A stretch of 64,000 bases of DNA, from NCBI RefSeq assembly GCF_001280125.1, contig NZ_LGEG01000277.1:52501-116500 (forward strand). Direction: 5' to 3'. Below the pieces are notes generated by a model, which ran no database searches, had not been told where the DNA came from, and was given only the letters and a program-made list of their open reading frames with translations. The DNA comes from Streptomyces sp. NRRL F-6492. GTDB lineage: Bacteria; Actinomycetota; Actinomycetes; Streptomycetales; Streptomycetaceae. This document shows, piece by piece, positions 15,070 through 22,709 of this stretch. A program made the translations under genes and the position numbers. How positions within the stretch are numbered: the first letter of the stretch is position 1; every line of letters starts with the position of its first letter.

Positions 15070-16136
15070 GCGGCGAGCAGCAGACCGGCACGGGCCAGGA
15101 GCAGCCGCACAGCGGCCTCGGCCTGCGCGGGGCACACCCCGTTCCCGAGCGCCCGAAGCTGTGCCTTACGGCTGAGACCGGGCACGGCGGTCACATGTCC
15201 CTCGGGGAGCCCGAGCATCCACTCGACGAACTCGGGGGAGTGGCGACCTCGATCGTCAACTGCCCCCGGGGCGGGACGGGTGAGCCGCTCCCACTGCTCG
15301 ACCGCGGGGCCATAGACCCCCCACCCGAAAGCAGCGGCAGCAACAGGGGCAGCGGCGGCGTGCCGATCCCCGTTCCGTACCGGCGACGCATCCGCTCGCG
15401 CCGCGCCGTCCAGAACTCCAGTTCGACGCCGTCGTCGTGACGAGTCGAGATCGGCGTCGGCAACAGACGAGCGATGAACGTCACGAGATCGCTGCCACCC
15501 GCCCCCGGCCTGTTCGCCCGCGCGTAGTCCGGCCTCCGCTCCGCATCGGCCGCGACGGGAGTCGGCAGGCCAGGCAACGACGAAGATCCGATCACGCTGG
15601 TGGGGAGCGCCGACCTCCGAAGCGCGAACGCACGCCCACTCCGCATCGAACCCGAGGCCGGCCAGGCTCCCGAGAACGGCGCCGAGAGCTCGAAGAGTTC
15701 GGGGAGCGCCGGAACCCGCATCCACAGCCGGTTCGTCCGGTCCCATGCCCCGATCGGCTTTCGCCGTGAGCAGTCCGCGCACATTCTCGATCACCACCAA
15801 AGAGGGTCGTAGGGATTGGATTGCTCGGGCGACGTGCAACCACAGCCCCGAGCGAGTGCCCTCGGCGATGCCCGCGCCCTTGCCCGCGACGCTCACATCG
15901 GTGCACGGGAACCCGGCCGTCAGGACATCGACGGCGAGGGCCTGGTCGTCGAACCCGACCCCGGTCAGGTCCCCCAGGTTCGGCACGTCCGGCCAGTGAT
16001 GGGCGAGGATCGCCGCGGCCTGCGGATCGTTCTCCACATGCCACGCCACGGACCCGCCGAGCACCGACTGCACAGCAAGATCGAGCCCCCCGAATCCGGA
16101 GCACAGCGACCCGATCCGCGGCCCGGAGACACCCAT
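15066..16136 (-). CDS. DNA (cytosine-5-)-methyltransferase, orphan
   Basis: A 356-residue C5 cytosine methyltransferase with all core motifs in order: I (IGSLCSGFGGLDLA), IV with the catalytic Cys (TAGFPCTDVSVAGKG), VI (VVIENVRGLL), VIII (VGAPHQRDRIFVVAWP), and X (LRALGNGVCPAQAEAA). A target-recognition region lies between about residues 195 and 295. The ATG at 16136 overlaps the recT stop (TGATG). No endonuclease gene is adjacent, so this is an orphan enzyme that probably protects phage DNA from host restriction or marks it. Longer upstream reading runs through recT in another frame and is rejected. Confidence 0.9.
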   Translation of the reverse strand: MGVSGPRIGSLCSGFGGLDLAVQSVLGGSVAWHVENDPQAAAILAHHWPDVPNLGDLTGVGFDDQALAVDVLTAGFPCTDVSVAGKGAGIAEGTRSGLWLHVARAIQSLRPSLVVIENVRGLLTAKADRGMGPDEPAVDAGSGAPRTLRALGAVLGSLAGLGFDAEWACVRASEVGAPHQRDRIFVVAWPADSRRGRCGAEAGLRAGEQAGGGWQRSRDVHRSSVADADLDSSRRRRRTGVLDGAARADASPVRNGDRHAAAAPVAAAAFGWGVYGPAVEQWERLTRPAPGAVDDRGRHSPEFVEWMLGLPEGHVTAVPGLSRKAQLRALGNGVCPAQAEAAVRLLLARAGLLLAA

Positions 16137-17035
16137 CAGGAACCGTCCGCGGCGCCCGGCTCGACCGCCTCGGGCCACCCCGAGAACTCGGCCGGCACGT
16201 CCTCGACGACGCCCTGCTGCGCCCCTCCGGGCTGCTCGACGACCTCGCCCTCGATGTACTCGGGCGGCGCGTCGAATCCTTCGGGCGAGGCATCCCGCCG
16301 CACGCCCCCGTCGTGGGCGACCGCGCGGGCGAGCTCGGCCGACTTGGGCAGCAGCTTGAACAACTGCCGGATGACCGTCTTGCGCGCCATCGCGTCGTAG
16401 TCGCTCGCCCACGGGCCCGAGTCCCGCGCCTTGCTGCGCTGCCGGATCGCCTCGACGTCCTCGCGGCTCATCACCACGAACGCCGACCCGCCGTTCGCCA
16501 TCTTGGCCACCGCGTAGTAGTCCGTCGGGCGCCCGCGGTCCGACCGCGCCGGAACGTGCCGCAGAACGGGGTCGAGCCCGTAGGCGAACTCGAAATCGTC
16601 GTTCTCGTGCACCGTGTGCGCGGCCAGACCCGCGGCGGCGGGGTGCTGCCAGAACAGCCGGATCATGCCCTGATAGCCGATCACGAGCTGCACCTCGTAC
16701 GCCCGGACCCGCTTGTTCCAGAAAGGCAACAGATACGCCTCGCCGAGCGCCCCGCCCGGTTCGAGCCCGAGCTGCGCGCAGGTCATCAGCGCGCCGCCGA
16801 ACGACTCCTGTGTGCACTCGGCGAGATGCTCGACCCTGCGCAGCTCGGTCAACGCGATCCGGGCAATGCGTTCGGGGTTGGCCACGTGGGCGGGCAGCGC
16901 GCGGGCGATCTCCCCACGCATGGACTGCACGAACTGCGCGAGGTTCGGCTGCTGCGTGACGGCGCCGCGGTTGGCGGACTGGCGGGCAGGGACGTTCCTT
17001 CGACTGGCGACTCGATCGGCGAGGTTGGTGCTCAC
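16136..17035 (-). CDS. recT: RecT-family single-strand annealing protein
   Basis: A 299-residue RecT homologue. Diagnostic segments are FGGALMTCAQLGLEPGGALG, EAYLLPFWNKRVRAYEVQLV and IGYQGMIRLF, then the later VMSREDVEAIRQRSKARDSG and MARKTVIRQLFKLLPKSAEL. The C-terminal 60 residues are acidic and disordered. It anneals complementary strands left by the partner exonuclease encoded just upstream. GTG start at 17035 with GGAGAACG upstream and a 4-base overlap with the exonuclease gene. Confidence 0.92.
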   Translation of the reverse strand: MSTNLADRVASRRNVPARQSANRGAVTQQPNLAQFVQSMRGEIARALPAHVANPERIARIALTELRRVEHLAECTQESFGGALMTCAQLGLEPGGALGEAYLLPFWNKRVRAYEVQLVIGYQGMIRLFWQHPAAAGLAAHTVHENDDFEFAYGLDPVLRHVPARSDRGRPTDYYAVAKMANGGSAFVVMSREDVEAIRQRSKARDSGPWASDYDAMARKTVIRQLFKLLPKSAELARAVAHDGGVRRDASPEGFDAPPEYIEGEVVEQPGGAQQGVVEDVPAEFSGWPEAVEPGAADGS

Positions 17036-18066
17036 GCTGCGTTCTCCTTCGGGACGACGAGGCGTCGGGCACGGTGGGCCCGGTACTCGGCGGGGTGCTC
17101 GGCGGCGAGGGCTGCGGTATCGAGCGCGTCGACGCGGTGCGTGTACTGCTGTGCGAGGTCCGGGTGCGCGGCGGCGAATCGTTTCGTCGCGAGCGGCCCG
17201 TTCTGGCGGAAGGTGTAGGCGGTACGCCCCTGAACCTTGACGACCTCGGCCTCGCCAGCGAGGAACTTCAACCGGTTGTCGACCTCGCGCAGTTCATCGG
17301 TCGTCCGTTCCTCACGTGCCTTGAGCTCGCGCCGGCGGTCGAGCAGCGGCAGCACGTCGGCGGGGTCGGCGACCGTCACGGCATCCCGGCGGCCCTGGTG
17401 CAGGTGCCCGAGCAGTGCTGCGGTCGCCTCGGAACCGTCGACGGGCGGCGGCACCCGGTCGAGCACGTTCTGCCAGAACGCCCCGACGATCTCGACGAGG
17501 TGCTCGACGAGGGTCTCGTCGCGCGCCACACGGTGGATGACCAGCCGGTTTCCGCCAAGCAGCGCGGCGACGTGAGCGTGCCGATATCCGGTGACGGCGA
17601 GGTACCAGTGCGTTTGCAGGGCCGGCCCGTCCGGCACGCCGAGCAGCCACTCGTCGAGCTGGAACGCGCTGCGGGTCTTGATCTCCAACAGGCTCGACGG
17701 CACCGAACCCTGCTCGATCACGAACCGGTCGACGTTGGCCAGCATCCACGGACGCTCGACATGCGCGAGCATCCCCGGACCCTCGACCACGCCGAGCCCG
17801 GTCCGCTCGGAGAACACCCGCGCGACCGTCGGCTCGTGCGCATGTCCCCAGAACGCTGCCTCTTCCAGTTCCGGCGAGCGCGGCACCTCGCCGAGCTCGC
17901 CGAGCTTGTCGAGGTACAGCTCGATCGGCGACGTGTACCTGCTCATCCCGAGCACCGCGGCGACGTCCGAGCCACCGATACCGGCCCGCCGAGCGGCGAG
18001 CCACTCCTCGCGGTCCAAGTTCGGCGGGGCGGTCACGACACCGGTCGGTGTGACCCGGGCGCTCAC
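17032..18066 (-). CDS. YqaJ-type viral recombinase exonuclease
   Basis: A 344-residue nuclease of the YqaJ/lambda-exonuclease superfamily. Motifs are WLAARRAGIGGSDVAAVLGM (residues about 24 to 43), the conserved Glu in EEAAFWGHAHEPTVARVF, and the catalytic SSLLEIKTRSAF (E-x-K). The C-terminal helical part is charged. With RecT it forms the phage two-component recombination system, which resects double-strand ends and then anneals them. The GTG start at 18066 overlaps the upstream stop. A longer upstream extension is Arg/Gly-rich shadow sequence. Confidence 0.9.
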   Translation of the reverse strand: MSARVTPTGVVTAPPNLDREEWLAARRAGIGGSDVAAVLGMSRYTSPIELYLDKLGELGEVPRSPELEEAAFWGHAHEPTVARVFSERTGLGVVEGPGMLAHVERPWMLANVDRFVIEQGSVPSSLLEIKTRSAFQLDEWLLGVPDGPALQTHWYLAVTGYRHAHVAALLGGNRLVIHRVARDETLVEHLVEIVGAFWQNVLDRVPPPVDGSEATAALLGHLHQGRRDAVTVADPADVLPLLDRRRELKAREERTTDELREVDNRLKFLAGEAEVVKVQGRTAYTFRQNGPLATKRFAAAHPDLAQQYTHRVDALDTAALAAEHPAEYRAHRARRLVVPKENAA

Positions 18067-18341
18067 TGTTCCCCACCCACGTACCGCACGTAGACACGGT
18101 GTTCCGGCACTCCGGCGACGACCACGGTCCGCGCGGCGGCCTCGTAGGTACCGGCCGGGGCGTACGCGGTGAGCCGCGCACGACGGATCGCCTGCGCCGC
18201 GGCAGCGGCGCGCTTGCCGGTCGCCGCCCGCTGGACGACGCCCCACTGCCGGGGGTGCGCCCGCAGCTTCGAGGCGGCGACGGCGTGCTTGGTGTTCTTC
18301 CGCTTTACGGGCGGCGGACCGATGAAGTCGACGTTCGACAC
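18063..18341 (-). CDS. Small basic phage early protein
   Basis: A 92-residue, strongly basic protein starting VSNVDFIGPPPVKRKNTKHA, with GGGAGGACAG upstream of the GTG at 18341. A central Ala/Arg helix (RAATGKRAAAAAQAIRRARL) is followed by a beta-rich end (TVVVAGVPEHRVYVRYVG). The gene is the second of the leftward early operon, directly before the exonuclease. The basic character suggests nucleic-acid binding. No named family recognised. Confidence 0.65.
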   Translation of the reverse strand: MSNVDFIGPPPVKRKNTKHAVAASKLRAHPRQWGVVQRAATGKRAAAAAQAIRRARLTAYAPAGTYEAAARTVVVAGVPEHRVYVRYVGGEQ

Positions 18342-18358
18342 GTCCTGTCCTCCCTCCC

Positions 18359-18508
18359 TCACGCTGCGGTCTGCTGATCGGCGTGCTCGGCGCGCGCCCG
18401 GTGGACATGAGGGGCCAGGATTCGGCGAATGAGGTCGATCTGCTCCGTGCTCGGCCGGTCGTTCTCGGGCGCCTCGGACGGCGCCGACTCGGTCTCTCGA
18501 TCTGACAT
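18359..18508 (-). CDS. Small acidic phage early protein
   Basis: A 49-residue protein, MSDRETESAPSEAPENDRPS followed by a helix with IDLIRRILAPHVHRAR. It is the first gene of the leftward early operon, directly after the control region. The ATG at 18508 has GGAGGGGG about 6 bases upstream. The N-terminal half is disordered and the C-terminal half a single helix. Function unknown. Confidence 0.6.
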   Translation of the reverse strand: MSDRETESAPSEAPENDRPSTEQIDLIRRILAPHVHRARAEHADQQTAA

Positions 18509-18719
18509 GGGTCCCCCTCCCATCTGTTGCTGAACGCGAACAGGCGCACCCCGAAGGGCATCCGCTTTGGGTGGATTGCCTGTTCGTGTTTCCGAACAGC
18601 TACAGGCTAGGCATGGCAGAAAACGCACGTCAACGAGGTTCCGAGGTGGGCAACCCCGCCTAATGGCTGGTTAGATAAGACTGTTCGCGTTTCGCGACAA
18701 GAACGGAGATGAGAAAACC
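18509..18719. promoter_or_regulatory. Divergent control region with three operator-like sites
   Basis: This gap separates the leftward early operon from the rightward repressor-like gene. It contains three related sites built on CTGTTCG-YGTT. The first is at 18526-18543 (minus strand CTGTTCGCGTTCAGCAAC). The second, at 18580-18599, is CTGTTCGTGTTTCCGAACAG with perfect 7-bp arms. The third is at 18681-18701, CTGTTCGCGTTTCGCGACAAG. One site lies close to each start codon and one between them, as expected for a lysogeny switch in which a repressor controls both directions. Confidence 0.65.
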
Positions 18720-19175
18720 GTGCCGAGTGACGCCGCCATAGGCGCCCCCGCGGCCGAGGGAGACGGGCCGGCCGAGCTGCTGCGCGACATCGTGCAGGCG
18801 GCGATCCAGGCCGAGCCGCTGCGCGAGATCGCCGCCCGCGCCGTCGACCCCGAGACCGGTAGAGGCATCCCGCACACCACGCTGCCCAAGATCGCCAAAG
18901 GCGAGGGGTACCGGCGCGGTGAACCGTGGCTACTGCGAGCCCTCGCCGCCGGCCTCAACATCGACCGCGCACGAATCCAGTTGGCCGCATCAAGGGAGTG
19001 GACAGAGTTGGACGTCGCCACCCTCAAGACCAACAAGCCAGGGACGACAGTCGTCGTCGCCTATGCGGAGGGAACAAGTCCGTCGGACCTGCCCGTTCTC
19101 CAAGAACGCCTAAAAGAGTTGGGTTTGGGTGACCTGCGAATCCTCCCCGCGGAGGGCCGTGACGCAGGGTCCTAG
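18720..19175 (+). CDS. Repressor-like regulator (candidate immunity repressor)
   Basis: A 151-residue protein and one of only two rightward genes of the prophage. The N-terminal half is an XRE-like all-helical domain (AELLRDIVQAAIQAEPLREI, AARAVDPETGRGIPHTTLPK, then WLLRALAAGLNIDRARIQ), of a kind seen in Streptomyces prophage regulators. The C-terminal half (LKTNKPGTTVVVAYAEGTSP and LPVLQERLKELGLGDLRILP) is a small alpha/beta domain, possibly for dimerisation. GTG start at 18720, GGAGATGAG upstream. Position next to the three operator-like sites supports a role in lysogeny. Confidence 0.65.
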   Translation: MPSDAAIGAPAAEGDGPAELLRDIVQAAIQAEPLREIAARAVDPETGRGIPHTTLPKIAKGEGYRRGEPWLLRALAAGLNIDRARIQLAASREWTELDVATLKTNKPGTTVVVAYAEGTSPSDLPVLQERLKELGLGDLRILPAEGRDAGS

Positions 19176-19179
19176 TCGC

Positions 19180-19208
19180 GTGACCTGCGGCGATATGGGC
19201 GGTACTGT
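19180..19208 (+). promoter_or_regulatory. Possible sigma-70 type promoter for the small rightward gene
   Basis: GTGACC and TACTGT are separated by 17 bases, upstream of the small gene starting at 19277. The match is moderate (four of six at -35). This is a candidate only. Confidence 0.35.
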
Positions 19209-19276
19209 GAATGAGCCTTTGCCTCGGGCATATGTTCGAGTGCAAGGTTCCGCCATGCCACAAGGGGGGGCATACC

Positions 19277-19492
19277 TTGTTCCGCGTCCGCCGTACCCGA
19301 CTCGACAAACACACACCGGCCGCCGGCGTCGCCGACGCTGACGACCGACACATCCTGATCGACGAAGCTCACATCACCGACACGGGCGCCATAGCCCTAG
19401 AGGGCGTCCTGAACGCCCTTCCCCCCGCGGGCGGGGACCGTGCTGCGGAGAGACGAGCCGAGCCCGAGAACGGCACCGCGAGCTCGATCTGA
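19277..19492 (+). CDS. Small prophage protein, unknown function
   Basis: A 71-residue frame starting from TTG at 19277 with AGGGGGGG about 6 bases upstream. The start reads MFRVRRTRLDKHTPAAGVAD, then ADDRHILIDEAHITDTGAIA and LEGVLNALPPAGGDRAAE. The middle looks like a genuine small alpha/beta protein. It lies between the repressor-like gene and the integrase, transcribed toward the integrase, and is followed by a terminator. This location would suit a recombination directionality factor or a second regulator, but no motif proves it. The frame can be extended upstream to 19211 with weaker support. Confidence 0.5.
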   Translation: MFRVRRTRLDKHTPAAGVADADDRHILIDEAHITDTGAIALEGVLNALPPAGGDRAAERRAEPENGTASSI

Positions 19493-19503
19493 CCACGAAC
19501 GAC

Positions 19504-19535
19504 AGGGCCCCGCAGGAACGATCCCGCGGGGCCCT
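19504..19535. terminator. Bidirectional terminator between convergent genes
   Basis: A perfect 10-bp stem AGGGCCCCGC / GCGGGGCCCT with a 12-base loop lies between the end of the rightward small gene and the end of the leftward integrase gene. It can stop transcription from both sides. Confidence 0.7.
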
Positions 19536-19549
19536 CGCTGTACCTACCG

Positions 19550-21292
19550 TCACGCCGCCGTGATCACGTCGCCCTTACCGAGCTGCGGGCGCAGAACCTT
19601 GCGGGTGACCGTCACGTACGACGAGATCGGCACCCCCGCCCTGCTGTGCCGCCCCTTGCCGACAGGGTGCAGCGTGATCGTCAGCAGTGACTCGACGATC
19701 ACCCGCCGCTGTGCGACGTGCAGATTGGCCCACGCCTTTGTGATCTCCTCGCGGGATGCGCCCGCAAGATCCGCCACCACTTCCGGCGCCCGCAGCGCCT
19801 TCGCTACGTCCTCCGCCTGCTTGATCTTCGGCAGCAAACGAGCCTCCATCGCGGCGAGCCCGTCGGCCGACAGCTCGCCCTCGGCCGCCTTGTCGCGGAA
19901 CCCTTCCAGCCGCGCAGTCAGCAGCTCGGCCTCGGCCGAGGCGTTCGCGACCCGCTCTTGCAGCTCCCGATCGCCCTCGGTGTACGCCTTCACGAACGCC
20001 GGCGAGGCGAGCCAGTCGAACAGCTCGGCGAGCACGTACTCGTCGATCGGCGCCTGCTTGCCGCTCACGTGGTACCCCTTGGCCCCATCCTTGCCGGGCG
20101 TCTTGCACTGGTAATTCATGCCGTACTCGGTCGGGTCCGACACGACAGGGTGCTTGCACTCCGAGCAGCACATGATCGACGACAACAGGTACTTGGCCAC
20201 CCCCGGGCGCGAGTTGCTCGGCTTCCGCCCCTTGGCCTTGTCGAGCGCCACGCACTTAGCGTGAATGTGCGGCGGCACGATCTGCGGCCACGCCGCCTCG
20301 TTGGTCACGACACCGTTGTGCCGACGCGCCCCGGTGTACCGGACATCCATGGCGATGTCCTTGACCGTGGGCCCGTGCCAGACGGCAGCGATCAGCGGCT
20401 CGTCGCGCTCGTTGAAGTCCTGCGCGATCGACAGCGGTTCCTCGCCCTGCGCGAGGCGTTCGACTGCCTCGGTCCACAGCCCCTCGTGTGCCGGGTCCGA
20501 GGGCCGTTCCAGCGACAACCGCGTGACCATGCCCTTCGACCACCGCAGCGCTGGCGGCTGGATTCCCCGCGCCTGCAAGTCCGTGGCGATCGTCTTGTAC
20601 GGCTCGGCGTTCGCCACGCGGGTCCCGATTTCCAGCACGACGCGCGCCTTGTCCGGGTCCGCTTCCTCACACACGAACGCACCCGTCCGCGGGTCGTACA
20701 CCCTCCTGTATCCGTACGCCGAGATGCCGTGCGGCCGGCCGAGCACTGCGTTCGAGCGCAACGTGCGCTTGACGTTGTCGCGCAGCTCGTCGACCTCGCG
20801 CTCGCCGATCAGCGCGTCGAGGCCCGTGCGGAAACGGTCGTCCTTGTTCGACAGGTCATAGACCTTGCCGCCGTAGCACCACAGGACGCCGTACTTCGCG
20901 CAGGTGTTGCGCAGGCGCGTGTACACCTCTAGGTCGCGCTGGAGTCGGCTCGACCCCCACGCGAACACGATGTCGAGCTTTCCGCCCTCGATCCACTCAA
21001 TCATTCGTTCGAACTCTTCGCGCTCGCGGTCGCGGAAGCGAGAAGCCGAACGGTCATCGTCGATGAAGTCCTCGACGATGCCCACGCCGAGACGGTCGGC
21101 GTCACCCTGCGTGGCAGTGAGCTGCTCGCGCACCGAGAACCCTCGGCGCGCGGACTTGCCGCGGTACGCGCTCTTACGTGCGTACCTGCCACCGCGCAAA
21201 CCGGAGAGAGGACGAGGACCCTCGCCCCGCTCCCCAGGAAGAACCACCGCGCGAGCTTCCTCGCGCTGACCAGCAACAACAGACGTTGTCAT
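19550..21292 (-). CDS. int: Large serine integrase
   Basis: A 580-residue large serine recombinase. The N-terminal catalytic domain has the nucleophile in YARKS (Ser41), with FSVREQLTATQ and DIVFAWGSSRLQRD following. A recombinase domain follows (LRSNAVLGRPHGISAYGYRR and onward). A zinc ribbon is marked by SSIMCCSECKHPVVSDP and the later YQCK. A coiled-coil region (VANASAEAELLTARLEG) typical of this class comes next. The ATG at 21292 is preceded by GAGGGTGGGC. It integrates and, with a directionality factor, excises the prophage. The start codon is only about 40 to 50 bases from the host junction. The longer open frame upstream crosses into host sequence and is not used. Confidence 0.95.
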   Translation of the reverse strand: MTTSVVAGQREEARAVVLPGERGEGPRPLSGLRGGRYARKSAYRGKSARRGFSVREQLTATQGDADRLGVGIVEDFIDDDRSASRFRDREREEFERMIEWIEGGKLDIVFAWGSSRLQRDLEVYTRLRNTCAKYGVLWCYGGKVYDLSNKDDRFRTGLDALIGEREVDELRDNVKRTLRSNAVLGRPHGISAYGYRRVYDPRTGAFVCEEADPDKARVVLEIGTRVANAEPYKTIATDLQARGIQPPALRWSKGMVTRLSLERPSDPAHEGLWTEAVERLAQGEEPLSIAQDFNERDEPLIAAVWHGPTVKDIAMDVRYTGARRHNGVVTNEAAWPQIVPPHIHAKCVALDKAKGRKPSNSRPGVAKYLLSSIMCCSECKHPVVSDPTEYGMNYQCKTPGKDGAKGYHVSGKQAPIDEYVLAELFDWLASPAFVKAYTEGDRELQERVANASAEAELLTARLEGFRDKAAEGELSADGLAAMEARLLPKIKQAEDVAKALRAPEVVADLAGASREEITKAWANLHVAQRRVIVESLLTITLHPVGKGRHSRAGVPISSYVTVTRKVLRPQLGKGDVITAA

Positions 21293-21345
21293 GCGCCCAC
21301 CCTCACACTTCAAGACTGGGTCTTGCACGGGATTACTCTGGAGAT
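21293..21345. other. Right-hand attachment site region (attR/attL), phage-host junction
   Basis: The host phosphoribosyltransferase frame becomes recognisable from CTGGAGATGCCGGTCATG (about 21337). Immediately before it lie codons ATT ACT, with a T third base that is rare in this genome. Further upstream the encoded residues no longer resemble the enzyme. The crossover must therefore lie within or very near 21325 to 21345. The exact core cannot be fixed without the other att site, which is outside the window. Confidence 0.7.
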
Positions 21346-21622
21346 GCCGGTCATGCTGGCGCCCGTCCCCAACGCGATCGACTTCAGCGACAAGAAGGTG
21401 CTCATCGCCGACGACGTCGCGGACACCGGCAAGACCCTCAAGCTCGTCCACGACTTCTGCGTCGACCACGTCGCCGAGGTCCGTTCGGCCGTCATCTACG
21501 AGAAGTCCCACTCCCTCGTGAAGTGCGAGTACGTGTGGAAGAAGACCGACGAGTGGATCAACTTTCCCTGGTCGGTCGAACCGCCCGTCGTTCGTCGTGA
21601 GGGCCAGGTCCTCGACGCCTGA
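21323..21622 (+). pseudogene. Phosphoribosyltransferase, 3' fragment interrupted by the prophage
   Basis: About 95 codons of a purine-type phosphoribosyltransferase. The PRPP-binding loop is present as KVLIADDVADTGKTLKLV. The segments LEMPVMLAPVPNAIDFSDKK before it, and YVWKKTDEWINFPWSVEPPV near the end, match the C-terminal half of the family. The N-terminal half is missing here: it must lie beyond the prophage's left end. A TTG at 21323 could start translation of the fragment, but no ribosome site is visible. The gene is therefore probably inactive in the lysogen. Confidence 0.85.
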
Positions 21623-21630
21623 GCCGTGAG

Positions 21631-21683
21631 CGGACGTGGAGAAGGCCCCCGCCGGATGCCGGCGGGGGCCTTCTCCACGTCCG
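21631..21683. terminator. Very strong bidirectional terminator
   Basis: A perfect 25-bp inverted repeat (arms 21631-21655 and 21659-21683, beginning CGGACGTGGAGAAGGCCCCC) with the 3-base loop ATG. It separates the phosphoribosyltransferase remnant from the convergent membrane protein gene. Confidence 0.85.
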
Positions 21684-21689
21684 TACGCG

Positions 21690-22577
21690 TTACAGCGTGC
21701 CCAGCTTGATCAGGCTCAGCAGCGCCACCAGCTGGATCGCCGACGCGCCCAGCGCCTTCGGCCACGGCAGGTCGTGGGAGCGGCTCACCATCACGGTGAA
21801 GAGCGCGCCCGCCGCCAGCCAGGTCAGCCAGCCGACGACCTGGACCAGGCCGTTCTCGCCGCCCAGGAAGAGGGCGAAGACCAGCCGGGGCGCGTCCGTG
21901 ATCGACATGATCAGCATCGACAGGCCGACGGTCGGCTGCCAGGCCCCGTCGCCGCCCAGCTGGCGGGCCAGGGTGTGGGTGACCGCGCCCAGGATCAGTC
22001 CGCCGAGGACGAAGCCGAGGGCGGTCATCAGGACGTACGGGATCGCCGTCGACAGGGTCGCGTTGATCGCCTCTTCGCGGGCCTTGTCGAAGCCGAAGAT
22101 CGCCAGCAGGCCGTAGAGGAAGGTGACGACCAGCGCCGGGCCCCAGACGGCGTGGTCCCGCATCCGCAGGAACGTGTCCGCGGGGCGCAGCACGATGCCG
22201 CTCAGGAGGGCCTTCCAGGGGAGCCGGGGGCCCACCGGGACGGGGGCCGCGCCGACGTGGTGGTCCGTGGCCGGGCCGTACGGGTCGTCCACGCTGAACA
22301 TCTGCGTGTGGCCCGGGTTGTTCGCCGTGGCCGCGTGCGGGTGCTGGGGCTGCTGCCCGTACGGGTCGCCGAAGTACTCCGGCTCGCCGTAGGGCTGCCG
22401 GCCCTGTCCGCCCTGCCGGCCGTCCTGCTGTCCGTACGGCGGCCGGCCCTGGTCCTGCTGGGGCCACTGCTGCCGTGCGTGGGGCGGCGGGGCCGCGTCG
22501 TACCCGTACGGCGCCTGCTGCGGTCGTTGTTGCGGGGGGCGGTTTTCCCGGCCGCGTCCGTTCCTGAATCCAGCCAC
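21690..22577 (-). CDS. Yip1-family membrane protein
   Basis: A 295-residue protein with a disordered N-terminal cytoplasmic tail of about 130 residues, rich in Gln, Pro, Gly and Tyr (repeats such as YGQQ and PPYG). Five membrane helices follow, for example WGPALVVTFLYGLLAIFGFD, YVLMTALGFVLGGLILGAV and the C-terminal QLVALLSLIKLGTL. The helix pattern and LRPADTFLRMRDH entry sequence fit bacterial Yip1-like proteins. Precise role unknown. Convergent with the interrupted phosphoribosyltransferase across a terminator. GTG start at 22577. Confidence 0.75.
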   Translation of the reverse strand: MAGFRNGRGRENRPPQQRPQQAPYGYDAAPPPHARQQWPQQDQGRPPYGQQDGRQGGQGRQPYGEPEYFGDPYGQQPQHPHAATANNPGHTQMFSVDDPYGPATDHHVGAAPVPVGPRLPWKALLSGIVLRPADTFLRMRDHAVWGPALVVTFLYGLLAIFGFDKAREEAINATLSTAIPYVLMTALGFVLGGLILGAVTHTLARQLGGDGAWQPTVGLSMLIMSITDAPRLVFALFLGGENGLVQVVGWLTWLAAGALFTVMVSRSHDLPWPKALGASAIQLVALLSLIKLGTL

Positions 22578-22662
22578 GTCATTGAACGTACCCGCTTCCG
22601 CCGGTCGGGCGCTCCTTTGCGGCTGACCTGTGACATCCCCTAAGGGGCGGTACGTACGGGAA

Positions 22663-22690
22663 AGGCCGCCCCGCGCGAAGGCGGGACGGC
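22663..22690 (-). terminator. Terminator after the Fe-S oxidoreductase gene
   Basis: An 11-bp stem with one mismatch (GGCCGCCCCGC / GCGGGACGGCC, loop GCGAAG). On the minus strand it is followed by TTTCCC. It ends the upstream Fe-S protein transcript. Confidence 0.6.
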
Positions 22691-22709
22691 CGTTCTCGTG
22701 ATCAGGTGC

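Larger units (their letters stand above)
1..21340. mobile_element. Integrated siphophage (prophage), right-hand part
   Basis: The span carries a colinear temperate-phage gene order: integrase, regulator, recombination, replication, terminase, portal, capsid, connectors, tail. Packaging and structural genes are on the minus strand and mostly overlap by 1 to 14 bases, as in compact phage operons. The right end falls inside a truncated host phosphoribosyltransferase gene near 21330 to 21345. The left end, the rest of the tail, the lysis genes and the other att site lie outside the window. No stop codon or frameshift interrupts any essential gene seen here, so the element looks intact as far as it can be read. 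The tail chaperones, tape measure and siphovirus-type connectors indicate a long non-contractile tail. Confidence 0.95.

Noticed and set aside
15066..17072. A possible RecT-methyltransferase fusion (668 codons without stop in the methyltransferase frame).
   Set aside because: The first 312 codons are Arg/Gly-rich shadow sequence of recT. The methyltransferase starts at ATG 16136, overlapping the recT stop.
19550..21511. A longer integrase starting at 21511.
   Set aside because: The extra 73 codons read antisense through the host phosphoribosyltransferase remnant. The ATG at 21292 has a ribosome site and leads directly into the catalytic domain.
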